This document shows, in pieces, positions 1 to 9,051 of a stretch of DNA of 64,000 nt. This DNA is from DATFJT01 sp965230755 (GTDB taxonomy: Bacteria; Bacteroidota; Bacteroidia; Chitinophagales; Saprospiraceae). The notes under the pieces were generated by a model. That model saw nothing but the letters and a program-made list of their open reading frames with translations, was not told where the DNA came from and ran no database searches. The translations under genes were made by a program, and so were the position numbers. The stretch spans positions 1 to 64,000 of the forward strand of contig CBDDLT010000009.1 of assembly GCA_965230755.1 (NCBI GenBank), read 5' to 3'. The stretch's first letter is position 1, and every line of letters begins with the position of its first letter.

Positions 1-111
1 CATAATAGGTTCTACTATCTCTTCCTGTAAATTCTGGCCCGACAGTTGAAGAGGATTCATTAAAATCCCTACAAGAAAAAATAGCAGAATGCTCATTTTG
101 GATTTTACCAT
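1..111 (-). CDS. N-terminal fragment of a secreted protein (cut by window edge)
   Basis: The reading frame is open from the window edge to an ATG at 111 and gives 37 codons. A basic start (MVKSKM) is followed by a hydrophobic stretch (ILLFFLVGILMNPL) and a polar region, LSGQNLQEEI. This looks like a Sec signal peptide with cleavage near the Gly-Gln. The gene lies 23 bases downstream of the BtuF-like gene on the same strand, so the two are probably co-transcribed. The mature part is outside the window, so no function can be given. Confidence 0.6.
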   Translation of the reverse strand, partial: MVKSKMSILLFFLVGILMNPLQLSGQNLQEEIVEPIM

Positions 112-134
112 AACATTACAATTTTAACAGATTG

Positions 135-923
135 TTAACGGTTAATTTGCTGCTTAATTATTTCAAAATAAGGGAAAGATTTTAAAATTCTACTGCCATA
201 CCAAGAAAACATTTCACCATCGACTAAAAAAACTTGGGACCGTGGAAAACGGGTCTGCATCTCCAGCAATTCTTTTTGTTTAAATGGAAAAGGTTCCGAG
301 GATAAAAAAATCAGATCCGGATTCAATTGATCGATTTCATCAAAATCAATCTCGGGATATCTCTTTCTGTCATCCAATACATTTTTCAGGCCTAATAAAT
401 CTAACATATTGCGGATGAAAGTATCTCTGCCCACTGACATCCATGGCTTTTTCCATATCAAATACAATACGGACAAACCCAAGAGACTGTCTTCAAAGTT
501 TCCTTTTAACTCACTTAGTGTACTAATTAATGCATTGGCCTGAACTGCTTTATCTGTAATCTTACCAATATCAGATATCATCATCATCGCTGAGTCGAAA
601 TCGTAAACATCACTGACATATACCGGAAAATCATTCGACAATAATTCAATTTCCTCTTGAGTATTTTCCTCCTTATTGGCCAAGATGAGATCCGGTTTCA
701 AATCATAGATTTTTTGAACGTTCAGTTTTTTCGTACCTCCTATAACGGTCCTAGAGGATTTGGCCCCATTGGGATGCACACAAAACTTGGTAAGGCCCAC
801 AACTTTATCTCCCAAATCAATATCAAATAAGAGCTCCGTAATGGATGGTACAAGAGAAATAATCTTTTGAGGAGGAAAGGATTTTAGTTCCATTTTACGA
901 TTTATTTGATCCCGGAACTTCAT
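135..923 (-). CDS. BtuF-like helical-backbone metal/cobalamin binding protein
   Basis: The 262-residue product has the start of the periplasmic-binding-protein class III fold (PF01497): IISLVPSITELLFDI at about residues 20-34, then a VVGLTKFCVHP segment. Later come KPDLILANKEEN and NPDLIFLSSEPFPF, the two strands that line the ligand cleft in BtuF/FepB relatives. The family binds vitamin B12 or ferric siderophores and hands them to an ABC permease. No signal peptide is visible: the protein starts MKFRDQINRK, or MELKSFPPQK if Met11 is used. It may therefore be cytoplasmic or bind its ligand outside a classical importer, as in many Bacteroidota homologues. No permease or ATPase lies next to it inside the window. 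The ligand is unassigned. Confidence 0.8.
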   Translation of the reverse strand: MKFRDQINRKMELKSFPPQKIISLVPSITELLFDIDLGDKVVGLTKFCVHPNGAKSSRTVIGGTKKLNVQKIYDLKPDLILANKEENTQEEIELLSNDFPVYVSDVYDFDSAMMMISDIGKITDKAVQANALISTLSELKGNFEDSLLGLSVLYLIWKKPWMSVGRDTFIRNMLDLLGLKNVLDDRKRYPEIDFDEIDQLNPDLIFLSSEPFPFKQKELLEMQTRFPRSQVFLVDGEMFSWYGSRILKSFPYFEIIKQQINR

Positions 924-981
924 TAATTTTTTATATCTTTAATTATCATAAAAATAGATCCTTTATAAAACTTTTTTTTCC

Positions 982-1389
982 ATGATGAATGAAACATTGG
1001 ACAAGATAATGTCCACAAATTTAATTACCCTAACCCCGTCTGACAATTTAAGTCATGTAAGAGATATCTTTAAAAATCATAGAATCCATCATTTACCCGT
1101 AGTTGACGAGGACAACACCTTGGTGGGTTTGATTACCACTTCTGATCTTTGGAAATTGAATAGAACTCATGAGCAGTATTCTGATATTGCAGTGAAGGAA
1201 GTAATGACCCAACGTCTAGCTACATTGTCGCCAAATGACAAGGTTGGATCTGCTTCGGAATTATTTTTGGAGAATCTTTTCCACGCTGTGCCTGTCGTAG
1301 ATGCTAACAATAAGCTGAAAGGAATAGTGACTTCTTTTGATGTGATCAAATACAGTTTCAAAAAAGAGTATCCGAATCATCAGTTTTAG
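982..1389 (+). CDS. Two-CBS-domain protein
   Basis: The 135-residue protein consists almost entirely of two CBS domains (a Bateman module). The first runs from about residues 8-65 (IMSTNLITLTPSDNL, HHLPVVDEDNTLVGLITTSD) and the second from about 72-128 (VMTQRLATLSPND, HAVPVVDANNKLKGIVTSFD). Such modules bind adenine nucleotides or related ligands and act as energy or ion-strength sensors. No partner domain is fused, so its target is unknown. It is transcribed divergently from the BtuF-like gene across about 58 bases of AT-rich DNA and ends at a strong terminator. A second ATG three bases downstream (985) could also be used. Confidence 0.85.
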   Translation: MMNETLDKIMSTNLITLTPSDNLSHVRDIFKNHRIHHLPVVDEDNTLVGLITTSDLWKLNRTHEQYSDIAVKEVMTQRLATLSPNDKVGSASELFLENLFHAVPVVDANNKLKGIVTSFDVIKYSFKKEYPNHQF

Positions 1390-1421
1390 ATCGATGATCT
1401 AAGGATAGAAAAGATATTTAT

Positions 1422-1464
1422 AAAAAATAAGCGGAGCACTTGATAGTACTCCGCTTATTTTTTT
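1422..1464. terminator. Bidirectional rho-independent terminator
   Basis: A run of six A is followed by an arm containing TAAGCGGAG, a short TGAT loop, the matching arm CTCCGCTTA, and a run of seven T. One C-A mismatch interrupts the stem. Because it has A on one side and T on the other, it can serve both the CBS gene (+) and the SnoaL-like gene (-), which converge on it. Confidence 0.85.
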
Positions 1465-1496
1465 CATCGGGTTTTGACAAGTTTATTAGCCTGTTT

Positions 1497-1865
1497 TTAT
1501 TGTCCAGGCATATTGTAATAGAATCTTTCCTCTACAATTTGACCATCTCTCCATTTCTGAACGGCAACTTCTTGCATTTTCATTCTACCACCTTCTTTGA
1601 AAGTTACATCTGTCCATGTTTCCGCAGTTGTGATACCATTTTCCTCATCAGAAGTAATTGATTCGCATCCTCCGGCATGTAACTCCTGAACCATACCAAA
1701 CCAACCATTGATAGCCTCTCTCTGCGCATTCTTACCATTTCTATGTTCTCCAGTTGGCATTTCATATACCTGAACATCTTCATGATAATACTTCTCAAAA
1801 GCTTCCATTAACTGGCCATTGCCCATCATTTCTTGTAGGTTTTTAGCTTTGTCTAAATAACTCAT
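1497..1865 (-). CDS. SnoaL-like / NTF2-fold protein
   Basis: The 122-residue protein fits the SnoaL-like branch of the NTF2 cone fold. It has helical YLDKAKNLQEMMGNGQLMEAFEKYYHEDVQ-type N-terminal sequence, then a GEHRNGKNAQREAINGWF segment, and strands ending in VQKWRDGQIVEERFYYN. Members of this superfamily are small ligand-binding proteins or isomerases/hydrolases, and the substrate cannot be read from sequence. There is no signal peptide, so it is cytoplasmic. It sits 27 bases downstream of lepB on the same strand and may be its last cistron, ending at the shared bidirectional terminator. Confidence 0.75.
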   Translation of the reverse strand: MSYLDKAKNLQEMMGNGQLMEAFEKYYHEDVQVYEMPTGEHRNGKNAQREAINGWFGMVQELHAGGCESITSDEENGITTAETWTDVTFKEGGRMKMQEVAVQKWRDGQIVEERFYYNMPGQ

Positions 1866-1892
1866 TTTTAATTATAGTTTTGGTGAAAAATT

Positions 1893-3485
1893 TTACTTCT
1901 TATTGGCGGAGCTGAATACCCTGTTCCATCTTATACCATCTTTAAGACTTCCGTTTTTCAAGGACATCCAGATGAACATAGGCTTACCCACTACATTTTT
2001 TTCAGGAACAAAACCCCAGAACCTCGAATCCTCCGAATTATGTCTATTATCACCCATCATCCAGAAATAATCTTGTTCAAAGGTGTAGCTATCCGCTTTT
2101 TGCCCGTCAATCATAATGTCATTTCCTTTCACATCTAAATCCTTTTCTTCATAGACACTTATGATCCGCTTATATAAAGCAATATTGGATTCGTTCAGTT
2201 CCACCGCTTCTCCTTTTTTAGGAATTACAATTGGGCCATAATTATCCATAGACCAATTATAATGTGCGGGATCATGAGGAAAGAGAATCCTGGGATCAGG
2301 ACGATGAACATTCGGTTCTATCGTGACATTACCAAATGCTCTAATTTTTTCTAATTGCTCCGCATCTAGATTTAAGTTCAATATGTTACCTCTGGTATTT
2401 CTAAGATCCATGGGATTGACATCAAGCTCCAAAATCTTTTTAGTATTTATCGGACCCTGGAAAATAACTTTATAGGAGAATTGAAGGTTTTCAGGATCTT
2501 TGGCCTTCTCATCATTAATATAGAGTTGTCTGTCTCTAATTTCAAGCTTATCTCCGGGAATCGCGACGCATCGCTTAATATAGTGATCCGCCTTATCCAT
2601 TGGCCTGGTAACTAAACGTATATTCCCTTGCCTGATATATTGAGCAATATTAGCCTTAATATTTCCGCGATCCACATCGTACTTACTCCATGTCCTCTCT
2701 GGAGTTATATAGACACTGTCTCCTTCAGGATAATTAAACACAACAGGATCATTTCGTTTTATACTGGTTAAAGCCGGAAATCGATAGTAATTCAACTTTG
2801 GTTTTTCAAGGTAGGATTCCCCTCCAACGACAGGCGCACGATTGTGAACCAAAGGAAGCATGGCAATCGTTTGAGGAGTTCGAATTCCATAATGCATTTT
2901 ACTCACAAATAAGAAATCTCCTGTTAGAAGACTTCCCTCCATCGAACTTGTCGGTATCATGAATGCCTCTAGCAAAAACATTCGAATAAATGTAGCTGCG
3001 AAAACTGCAAAGATGATGGCCTCTGACCATTCTCTCAAACCTGACTTTTTATATGGATTATTCCTCGTTAGTTTATCTACCTCGAGTTTGCTTCCACTTT
3101 TTCTTGCTTCTGCAAGTCGTTTCTTATAATCTCTTTCTTTAGCGAAGGCCGGCTCCACGTATTTTACGCTATCATTCGACCCCAAATAAAAGTTATAGAA
3201 CGGTGCTGCAACCACAGCGAGAAGACTGTCGACAAAGCGATATCTTCCAAATGATCGGACCAGATCAATACACAAACCTGCAAGAATAAATATATTCACT
3301 ATTGGAAATAACAACCACCAGGCATGGCTCTTTTTACGACCTACCAGTTCTGCTAAATATCCCATATTAACGCCAGGGATGTAGGCTTTTTTAGGATCTA
3401 TGCCAGCCTTTTCAAACAACTTGGGCAAGCTTACACTCAACAGCACATAGATCAATAGAATAAACAATACAAGCTTCACAATCAC
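1893..3485 (-). CDS. lepB: Signal peptidase I (long Bacteroidota form)
   Basis: The enzyme cleaves Sec (and Tat) signal peptides at the outer face of the inner membrane. Serine-lysine dyad motifs are present: PTSSMEGSLLTGD with catalytic Ser at about residue 181, and HYIKRCVAIPGD with catalytic Lys at about 304. The C-terminal box MMGDNRHNSEDSRFWG is also present. At 530 residues it is much longer than the roughly 320-residue E. coli enzyme. The extra N-terminal part (residues 1-110) carries several hydrophobic helices and resembles the DUF5684 module common in this phylum. A large insertion separates the two catalytic boxes. It lies 94 bases downstream of the DUF2452 gene. Many secreted proteins in this window would be its substrates. 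Confidence 0.95.
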   Translation of the reverse strand: MIVKLVLFILLIYVLLSVSLPKLFEKAGIDPKKAYIPGVNMGYLAELVGRKKSHAWWLLFPIVNIFILAGLCIDLVRSFGRYRFVDSLLAVVAAPFYNFYLGSNDSVKYVEPAFAKERDYKKRLAEARKSGSKLEVDKLTRNNPYKKSGLREWSEAIIFAVFAATFIRMFLLEAFMIPTSSMEGSLLTGDFLFVSKMHYGIRTPQTIAMLPLVHNRAPVVGGESYLEKPKLNYYRFPALTSIKRNDPVVFNYPEGDSVYITPERTWSKYDVDRGNIKANIAQYIRQGNIRLVTRPMDKADHYIKRCVAIPGDKLEIRDRQLYINDEKAKDPENLQFSYKVIFQGPINTKKILELDVNPMDLRNTRGNILNLNLDAEQLEKIRAFGNVTIEPNVHRPDPRILFPHDPAHYNWSMDNYGPIVIPKKGEAVELNESNIALYKRIISVYEEKDLDVKGNDIMIDGQKADSYTFEQDYFWMMGDNRHNSEDSRFWGFVPEKNVVGKPMFIWMSLKNGSLKDGIRWNRVFSSANKK

Positions 3486-3579
3486 ATATTTTTTATCGGG
3501 CCAAAGATATACTTAAAATTCAAATTAGGTCAAGCTATATCAGAGTCTTAGAGTAATTTTAATACATCTTAAGAACTTC

Positions 3580-3963
3580 TTAGCTTTCATTTTTCTTCAA
3601 TACTTCCCAGGTTAAATCTGAAAGCAATTTAACTGTAGCGACAAAGTTGATATCGCCTCGAGTCCACTCTTCAGGGCGTATCATAGACAAAAACAGTTCC
3701 TTATGCTCAGAGTCCTTTGAATAGAGATGGTAAGTGTGCCCAACTATAGGTTTAAAGCCCATTTTGGACTGGTAAATCAACTCGGAAACATCGATCCTAT
3801 CTTTTATAATATTGGCTTGCTTTGCCAAAAGTTGAATTTGCTCTTTGATTTGATCCAATTGTTTGTCCGTTTGCTCATACATCGCCCTAATGACAGAATC
3901 CTTTATTTGTTTTCTATCTTCAGGTCGTATCACGCCACTACCCACATGGTGGGCATACTCCAT
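3580..3963 (-). CDS. DUF2452 family protein
   Basis: The 127-residue product contains the family's recognisable segments GSGVIRPEDRKQIKD, VGHTYHLYSKD, LSMIRPEEW and a C-terminal ATVKLLSDLTWEVL. The function of DUF2452 is not established. The ATG at 3963 is the only standard start in frame, but the frame stays open upstream to 4065. That extension reads as SIDPDSVAEFPGL immediately before the Met, which matches how I remember homologues beginning. The true start may therefore be a rare codon such as the in-frame CTG at 4041-4039 or one of the nearby ATT codons. It directly follows the coiled-coil gene on the same strand and precedes lepB. Confidence 0.75.
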   Translation of the reverse strand: MEYAHHVGSGVIRPEDRKQIKDSVIRAMYEQTDKQLDQIKEQIQLLAKQANIIKDRIDVSELIYQSKMGFKPIVGHTYHLYSKDSEHKELFLSMIRPEEWTRGDINFVATVKLLSDLTWEVLKKNES

Positions 3964-4061
3964 TAGACCTGGAAATTCTGCTACACTGTCCGGATCAATA
4001 CTGGACTTAGACTCCTTAGGTTTATCAGATTTTTCGATCAGAATATCAATTATTAAAATTA

Positions 4062-5024
4062 CTACTTAAAGACAGCACTGCCTTTACCTGCAAGATATCC
4101 CTTATTGTAGACATAGGCCTCATATCTGCCTGGAGAAATTCCATTACTCGGAGTCCACTCAGCACAGTACTCTTTATAAGATCGATCATAATCAATAGAC
4201 ATAGATCGCGTAAATCTCATCTGCTTACCAGTGGTCATATCTGTCATTGTACCCGAACCCATAGACTCTACAGCGATAGTTTGACCAAGCGGATCCACAA
4301 TTCTAATATGGAATACTTCTTTTCCTACGTCCGTAGCATAGTTCTTGGTAGCATTAAAACAAATTTCGAGCTTATCTATACTGCCTACTTTGGTCTTCCC
4401 AACTTCTTTACCACTCTTTCTCACCTTCACTCCTGAAACACTCACCTTATCCACTAGTATAACGGATGCAGCATTGACCTTCTTGACCAATTTCTGCTCA
4501 TTTTCTTCCAACTTCTCCTTGGCTTCACTCAAAGTCTCTACTTCACCCGAAAGTTGCTCCCCTCTTTCCTTTTCTGCCACCAACTTCGATTCAATTATTC
4601 CTTTCTGCTCTTCAGACTCTGCGAGAGCCACATTTAGACTAGTATTTTCCTCCATCAATTTATTGATTCTCTCAATAAAGCCATCGTTCTGACTTCTCAT
4701 AGAGGATATCGCAGACTTTAGCTCCTTATTGCTCTTACCCATGCTCAAAAGAGAATGTCTTTGGTTGGTCAACTCATCTTGTTGCTGGTCTATCAAAATA
4801 TTAAGGGAATCATTTCCAGTTCGAAGTGACTCCAGCTCGCTCATGGCCTCATAATAATTCTTCTCAATTTCAGCTTTGGAAATAACCAATTCATCATTTT
4901 CTTTAGCCTGTGCTGAAATTTTCTTGTCCTGGTTAATTTTGTTCCACAACAAAAATGCATTAACTAAAAGTAAAAAGATTAAGATGCCGATCAGGAGATT
5001 CCTATTATTTTTTTTAGAAGTCAT
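4062..5024 (-). CDS. Membrane-anchored coiled-coil protein
   Basis: The 320-residue protein has a short cytoplasmic lead (MTSKKNNRN), one transmembrane helix (LLIGILIFLLLVNAFLLW, about residues 10-27) and a long coiled coil (about 35-175) rich in E, K, L and S. The C-terminal domain (about 185-320) is compact and strand-rich, with KVSVSGVKVRKSGKEVGKTK and a closing GRYEAYVYNKGYLAGKGSAVF. I do not recognise the C-terminal domain as a named family. The architecture suggests an envelope spacer or scaffold facing the periplasm. It begins a same-strand run with DUF2452 and lepB. It faces the exonuclease gene across a 62-base divergent gap. Confidence 0.75.
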   Translation of the reverse strand: MTSKKNNRNLLIGILIFLLLVNAFLLWNKINQDKKISAQAKENDELVISKAEIEKNYYEAMSELESLRTGNDSLNILIDQQQDELTNQRHSLLSMGKSNKELKSAISSMRSQNDGFIERINKLMEENTSLNVALAESEEQKGIIESKLVAEKERGEQLSGEVETLSEAKEKLEENEQKLVKKVNAASVILVDKVSVSGVKVRKSGKEVGKTKVGSIDKLEICFNATKNYATDVGKEVFHIRIVDPLGQTIAVESMGSGTMTDMTTGKQMRFTRSMSIDYDRSYKEYCAEWTPSNGISPGRYEAYVYNKGYLAGKGSAVFK

Positions 5025-5086
5025 ACTGTATTAAATTTATGCCGAAATTAAGATTAATAGTTCGTATTAACTAAAATTATAACGTT

Positions 5087-5833
5087 TTGAATGTACAAAA
5101 CTTACCTCTGAGCCGAATAATTTTCGTGGATGTGGAAACAGTACCCGAATTTTCTAATTTTTCGGACTTAAATGAGGGCAAACAAGACCTATGGATTAAA
5201 AAATCAATCCGCCTAAGACCCGACGAATATTTTTCACCTGAAGAGAAGTATGAAGAGATGGCAGGCATCTTTGCCGAATTCGGCAAAATAGTCTGTATTT
5301 CTATGGGCCTGGCTCACAAATCAGAAGATGGCTGGTCTGTTAGAATGAAGAGCATTTATGGTCACGATGAAAAAGAGCTCTTGCAAGAATTCAAAGAAGT
5401 GCTGACTCAGGCATTGAAGTCGAAAAGTTATGAATTCATCTGCGGGCATAACATCAGAGAATTCGACATACCCTATCTATGCAGAAGAATGTTGGTACAT
5501 GGTATTAAAATCCCACAAGCGATGCAAATAGCTGGCAAAAAACCTTGGGAACTGAAGCATTTTATGGATACCATGGAATTGTGGAAGTTTGGAGATTTTA
5601 AAAACTATACCTCGCTCAATCTTTTAATGAATCTATTCGACTTACCTTCGCCTAAGAATGATATAGATGGCAGCCAGGTGGGCAAGACCTATTGGAAAGA
5701 AAATGACCTGGAACGCATCGTACGATACTGCGAAAGAGATGTTCTGGCAGTCATTCAACTCTTGTTCAAATGGAATGAAGAGAATTATATCAGTGATGAA
5801 AACGTAAAATTTACTTTTCCGGACAACAGTTAA
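5087..5833 (+). CDS. DnaQ-like 3'-5' exonuclease (PolB-exonuclease-like family)
   Basis: The 248-residue protein has the DEDD exonuclease motifs. ExoI is IIFVDVETVPEF (Asp15, Glu17). ExoII is CGHNIREFDIPYLCRR. ExoIII is RYCERDVLAVIQLL near residue 220. This matches the predicted 3'-5' exonuclease family related to the proofreading domain of family B polymerases (PF10108). It probably trims DNA or RNA ends in the cytoplasm, with the substrate unknown. The start is a TTG: an ATG lies four bases further on but is out of frame, and the first conserved strand begins only ten residues in. It is the first gene of a tight run, with rpe starting two bases after its stop. Confidence 0.85.
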   Translation: MNVQNLPLSRIIFVDVETVPEFSNFSDLNEGKQDLWIKKSIRLRPDEYFSPEEKYEEMAGIFAEFGKIVCISMGLAHKSEDGWSVRMKSIYGHDEKELLQEFKEVLTQALKSKSYEFICGHNIREFDIPYLCRRMLVHGIKIPQAMQIAGKKPWELKHFMDTMELWKFGDFKNYTSLNLLMNLFDLPSPKNDIDGSQVGKTYWKENDLERIVRYCERDVLAVIQLLFKWNEENYISDENVKFTFPDNS

Positions 5834-5835
5834 AT

Positions 5836-6516
5836 ATGACAACAGAAAACAAGCTTGCTCCTTCAATCCTCGCCTCTAATTTTCTTCGTTTGGAAGAGGA
5901 CTTGAAGATGATCGATGATTCTAATGCGCAGTGGCTGCATATCGACATCATGGACGGTAATTTTGTCCCCAATATATCATTCGGACCTGATATTGTGAAA
6001 TCGATGAAGTCTGCTTGCAACAAGGTCTTTGACGTCCATCTGATGATCGAAAATCCGGACCTAATGATCCCAAAATTCGTGAAAGCGGGTGCGGACCAGA
6101 TTACAGTGCATCTGGAAGCATGTCCACATTTACATAGGAGTATTCAGTTGATCAAGTCATTTGAGGGAGTCAAAGCTGGTGTTGCCATTAATCCGCACAG
6201 CAATATCACATTGCTCGAAGATGTTCTGGAAGACCTGGATCTTATCCTGGTTATGTCGGTCAATCCGGGTTTTGGCGGACAACAATTCATTTATCAGAGT
6301 CTGAATAAAATAAAACTCCTTCGAGAACGATTAATTGTTAGAAATTTAAAAGCTGATATCGTCGTGGATGGAGGAGTTGGTTTGCACAATGCGGAGGCCA
6401 TATTATCTGCAGGAGCCAATGTACTAGTCGCAGGAAGTAGCATTCTAAAATCTGATGATCCGGCAGGAACAATAGAGAAATTTATGGAAATTCTCAATGC
6501 ATCAAAGTGGGTTTGA
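5836..6516 (+). CDS. rpe: Ribulose-phosphate 3-epimerase
   Basis: This enzyme interconverts ribulose 5-phosphate and xylulose 5-phosphate in the pentose phosphate pathway. The 226 residues match the family's length. The TIM-barrel motifs are clear: LAPSILASNFLRLEED, WLHIDIMDGNFVPNISFGP with the metal-binding His and Asp, VFDVHLMIENPD, VMSVNPGFGGQQF, and DGGVGLHNAEAILSAGANVLVAGS for phosphate binding. It starts two bases after the exonuclease stop and is followed 21 bases later by the TonB receptor, so it lies inside an operon-like run. Confidence 0.97.
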   Translation: MTTENKLAPSILASNFLRLEEDLKMIDDSNAQWLHIDIMDGNFVPNISFGPDIVKSMKSACNKVFDVHLMIENPDLMIPKFVKAGADQITVHLEACPHLHRSIQLIKSFEGVKAGVAINPHSNITLLEDVLEDLDLILVMSVNPGFGGQQFIYQSLNKIKLLRERLIVRNLKADIVVDGGVGLHNAEAILSAGANVLVAGSSILKSDDPAGTIEKFMEILNASKWV

Positions 6517-6537
6517 GAAGAGAACGAGTAGAAACCA

Positions 6538-9051
6538 ATGAATAGATTAATAGCCGCATTTTGCCTTATAGCATGGTTCGTTTCGAACACCTATGCCCAA
6601 GAAATCACCATTCAGGGAACGGTGAGAGATGGTTCTACCGGAGACCCGCTTTCCTTTGTAAGTGTGTTTAACCAACCACAGAATTTATTCACCGAGACCA
6701 ATGACAAGGGTTTTTTCGAATTATCCATCAATGATCAATCCGAAATCGAATTGACTTTTTCCAGGGTGGGATTTCAGGAGGAGAAGCTTCTGCTGAAAGA
6801 TCTAAAATCGGGAGAGACGAGAAAAATTGCCGTTGATCTGAAGACCTCAGAGAGCGATGTTCAAGTAGAAGTAGTAGAAGATCGAATAGAAGACGAAATG
6901 ATCAATACCGAGATGGAAGATCTCGAATTACTTCCCAATGTATCCGGAAATATTGAAAGTCTTTTGACCAATATTGGACTTGGTGTTAGTTCAGGAACAG
7001 GAGGTGAATTGAGTTCACAATACAATGTAAGAGGTGGAAATTTTGATGAAAACCTTGTTTACGTCAACGGCTTCGAAATATATCGACCTCAATTGATTCG
7101 ATCAAGCCTGCAAGAAGGTCTATCCTTTGCCAATCCCGATCTGATCGGAAGCTTAAAATTCTCTTCCGGTGGATTCGAATCTAAATATGGTGATAAGCTG
7201 TCCTCTGTTCTAGATATAAAATACAAAACTCCTGAACGAATGGGTGGAAGTATCCAGGCCAGTGCTTTGGGCGCTTCCGGGCATTTCGAGGGCGCATTCC
7301 TCAAGAATAACAACGGAATTGACCGATTGAGGGTCCTGCTAGGAGCCAGGTACAAAACCACAAGCTATTTGCTGGGGACATTGGATACCGAAGGGGAATA
7401 CATTCCGAATTTCAGCGACTTCCAAGCTTATGTCACTTATGACTTTAATCCCGTATGGCAGGCCGGACTCATCGCCAATTACAACAGAAGTGAATATCAA
7501 TTTACTCCGGTATCACGTTCTACGGCCTTTGGATTGATCAATTTTGCACTACAATTGAATTCTGTTTTTCAGGGACAGCAGGTGGATGATTTTACCACGG
7601 CAATGACCGGAGTATCGCTTTCATTCAGACCAGAAAGAGAGGAAAACCCTCTTTTCATGAAACTTCTGGTATCCGGGTTCAGATCTCTTGAAAATGAGCG
7701 TCAAGACATTCTGGGATTCTACAGGCTTGGAGAGAGTAGTCGAACTTTAACCGGAGGTGGTGGAGATGAAATTGCCAATGTACTTGGAACGGGCACTCAA
7801 CACAATTATGCCAGAAACTACTTGAGCATTGACGTTATAAACGCAGCCCTCAGAGGAGCATATGAGAATGAGATGAGGGGTGATTCGAGCAATAGTATCT
7901 TATACGAATGGGGTGTCAAATGGCAACAAGAAAGTATATCTGACGAGATCAATGAATGGGAAAGACTGGATTCAGCGGGCTACTCCTTGTTCTATAGTGA
8001 TCAGGAGGTAGAATTGTTCCAAGTGCTCAAATCAGAAATCGATCTAAAAAGTAATCGTTTCAGTGGTTTTGGACAGATTAACTGGCATCATACCGCAAGA
8101 AACTGGGAATATCAATTCATAGCCGGTGTAAGGTCTACATACTGGGACGTCAACAACGAATTGAATGTTTCTCCCAGACTAAAGGTTTTATTTAAGCCTA
8201 GGAATTCGGAAAAAGATATTTCTTATCGGGTTTCTGCCGGGTATTATATACAAGCTCCTTTTTATCGGGAACTCAGAAACAGACAAGGTTTCATCAATCA
8301 AAATCTTCAAGCCCAAAAATCCATTCATTTGGTGGGTGGTTTAAGTTATAATTTCTACTGGGGAAGCAATCCGAAGCCATTTAAGTTCATTACGGAGGTA
8401 TATTATAAACACTTATGGGATCTGGTTTCCTACGATGTAGACAATGTAAAAATTCGCTATAGTGGAGTTAATGACGCTACCGGATACGTCATTGGAGCAG
8501 ACTTTAGGATCAACGGAGAATTCGTCCCGGGAGCAGAGTCTTGGTTCAATGTCTCTATTCTCAGTGCCAGGGAATCTCTGGATGGAGTAGATCACTTGCG
8601 AAGAGAAATCGGTGATTCTGTGGGCCAGGTTGTCAATACGGTGCCGAGGCCATCGGATCAAACCGTTAGAGCATCCATCTTCTTTCAGGATTACTTACCT
8701 CGAAACGAAAACATCAAAACCCATCTCAATTTCTCCTTCGGGACAGGGCTTCCTTTCGGAATTAGAAATGACAACGAGGAGTACCGAAATACTTTTCGAT
8801 ATCCTATCTATCACAGAACTGACTTAGGGTTTTCTTTCCAGTTGTGGAACAAGGAATGGCGGAGCAAAAAGCCAAACCATTTCCTGAGATTTACTCAAAA
8901 TGCATGGCTAAGCCTGGAGATCTATAATTTGATGCAGGTTCGGAATGAAGCATCCAAGACTTGGATAAAAACGGTCTTCCTACAGGAATTTGCGGTTCCC
9001 AATTATCTGACTTCACGACGGGTCAACCTCAGATTGAGATTTCAATTCTAG
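6538..9051 (+). CDS. TonB-dependent outer-membrane receptor with carboxypeptidase-like N-terminal domain
   Basis: The 837-residue protein begins with a signal peptide (LIAAFCLIAWFVSNTYAQ). A carboxypeptidase-regulatory-like beta sandwich follows (TIQGTVRDGSTGDPLSFVSV, about residues 25-110). The plug domain comes next (LLTNIGLGVSS, YNVRGGNFDENLVYVNGFEI, LSSVLDIKYK), and then a large beta barrel ending in a terminal Phe (NLRLRFQF). It should import a substrate across the outer membrane using TonB-ExbBD energy. No SusD partner is adjacent, so it is not a polysaccharide-utilisation pair, and its ligand is unknown. The glycosyltransferase gene starts two bases after its stop. Confidence 0.93.
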   Translation: MNRLIAAFCLIAWFVSNTYAQEITIQGTVRDGSTGDPLSFVSVFNQPQNLFTETNDKGFFELSINDQSEIELTFSRVGFQEEKLLLKDLKSGETRKIAVDLKTSESDVQVEVVEDRIEDEMINTEMEDLELLPNVSGNIESLLTNIGLGVSSGTGGELSSQYNVRGGNFDENLVYVNGFEIYRPQLIRSSLQEGLSFANPDLIGSLKFSSGGFESKYGDKLSSVLDIKYKTPERMGGSIQASALGASGHFEGAFLKNNNGIDRLRVLLGARYKTTSYLLGTLDTEGEYIPNFSDFQAYVTYDFNPVWQAGLIANYNRSEYQFTPVSRSTAFGLINFALQLNSVFQGQQVDDFTTAMTGVSLSFRPEREENPLFMKLLVSGFRSLENERQDILGFYRLGESSRTLTGGGGDEIANVLGTGTQHNYARNYLSIDVINAALRGAYENEMRGDSSNSILYEWGVKWQQESISDEINEWERLDSAGYSLFYSDQEVELFQVLKSEIDLKSNRFSGFGQINWHHTARNWEYQFIAGVRSTYWDVNNELNVSPRLKVLFKPRNSEKDISYRVSAGYYIQAPFYRELRNRQGFINQNLQAQKSIHLVGGLSYNFYWGSNPKPFKFITEVYYKHLWDLVSYDVDNVKIRYSGVNDATGYVIGADFRINGEFVPGAESWFNVSILSARESLDGVDHLRREIGDSVGQVVNTVPRPSDQTVRASIFFQDYLPRNENIKTHLNFSFGTGLPFGIRNDNEEYRNTFRYPIYHRTDLGFSFQLWNKEWRSKKPNHFLRFTQNAWLSLEIYNLMQVRNEASKTWIKTVFLQEFAVPNYLTSRRVNLRLRFQF

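Noticed and set aside
112..981. Cobalamin riboswitch controlling the BtuF-like gene
   Set aside because: The short divergent gap (924-981) is AT-rich and far too small for a B12-box riboswitch.
4345..4692. 115-codon Ser/Leu/Phe-rich frame opposite the coiled-coil gene
   Set aside because: It is the antisense reading of a Glu/Lys-rich coiled coil, which typically gives Ser/Leu/Phe-rich open frames.
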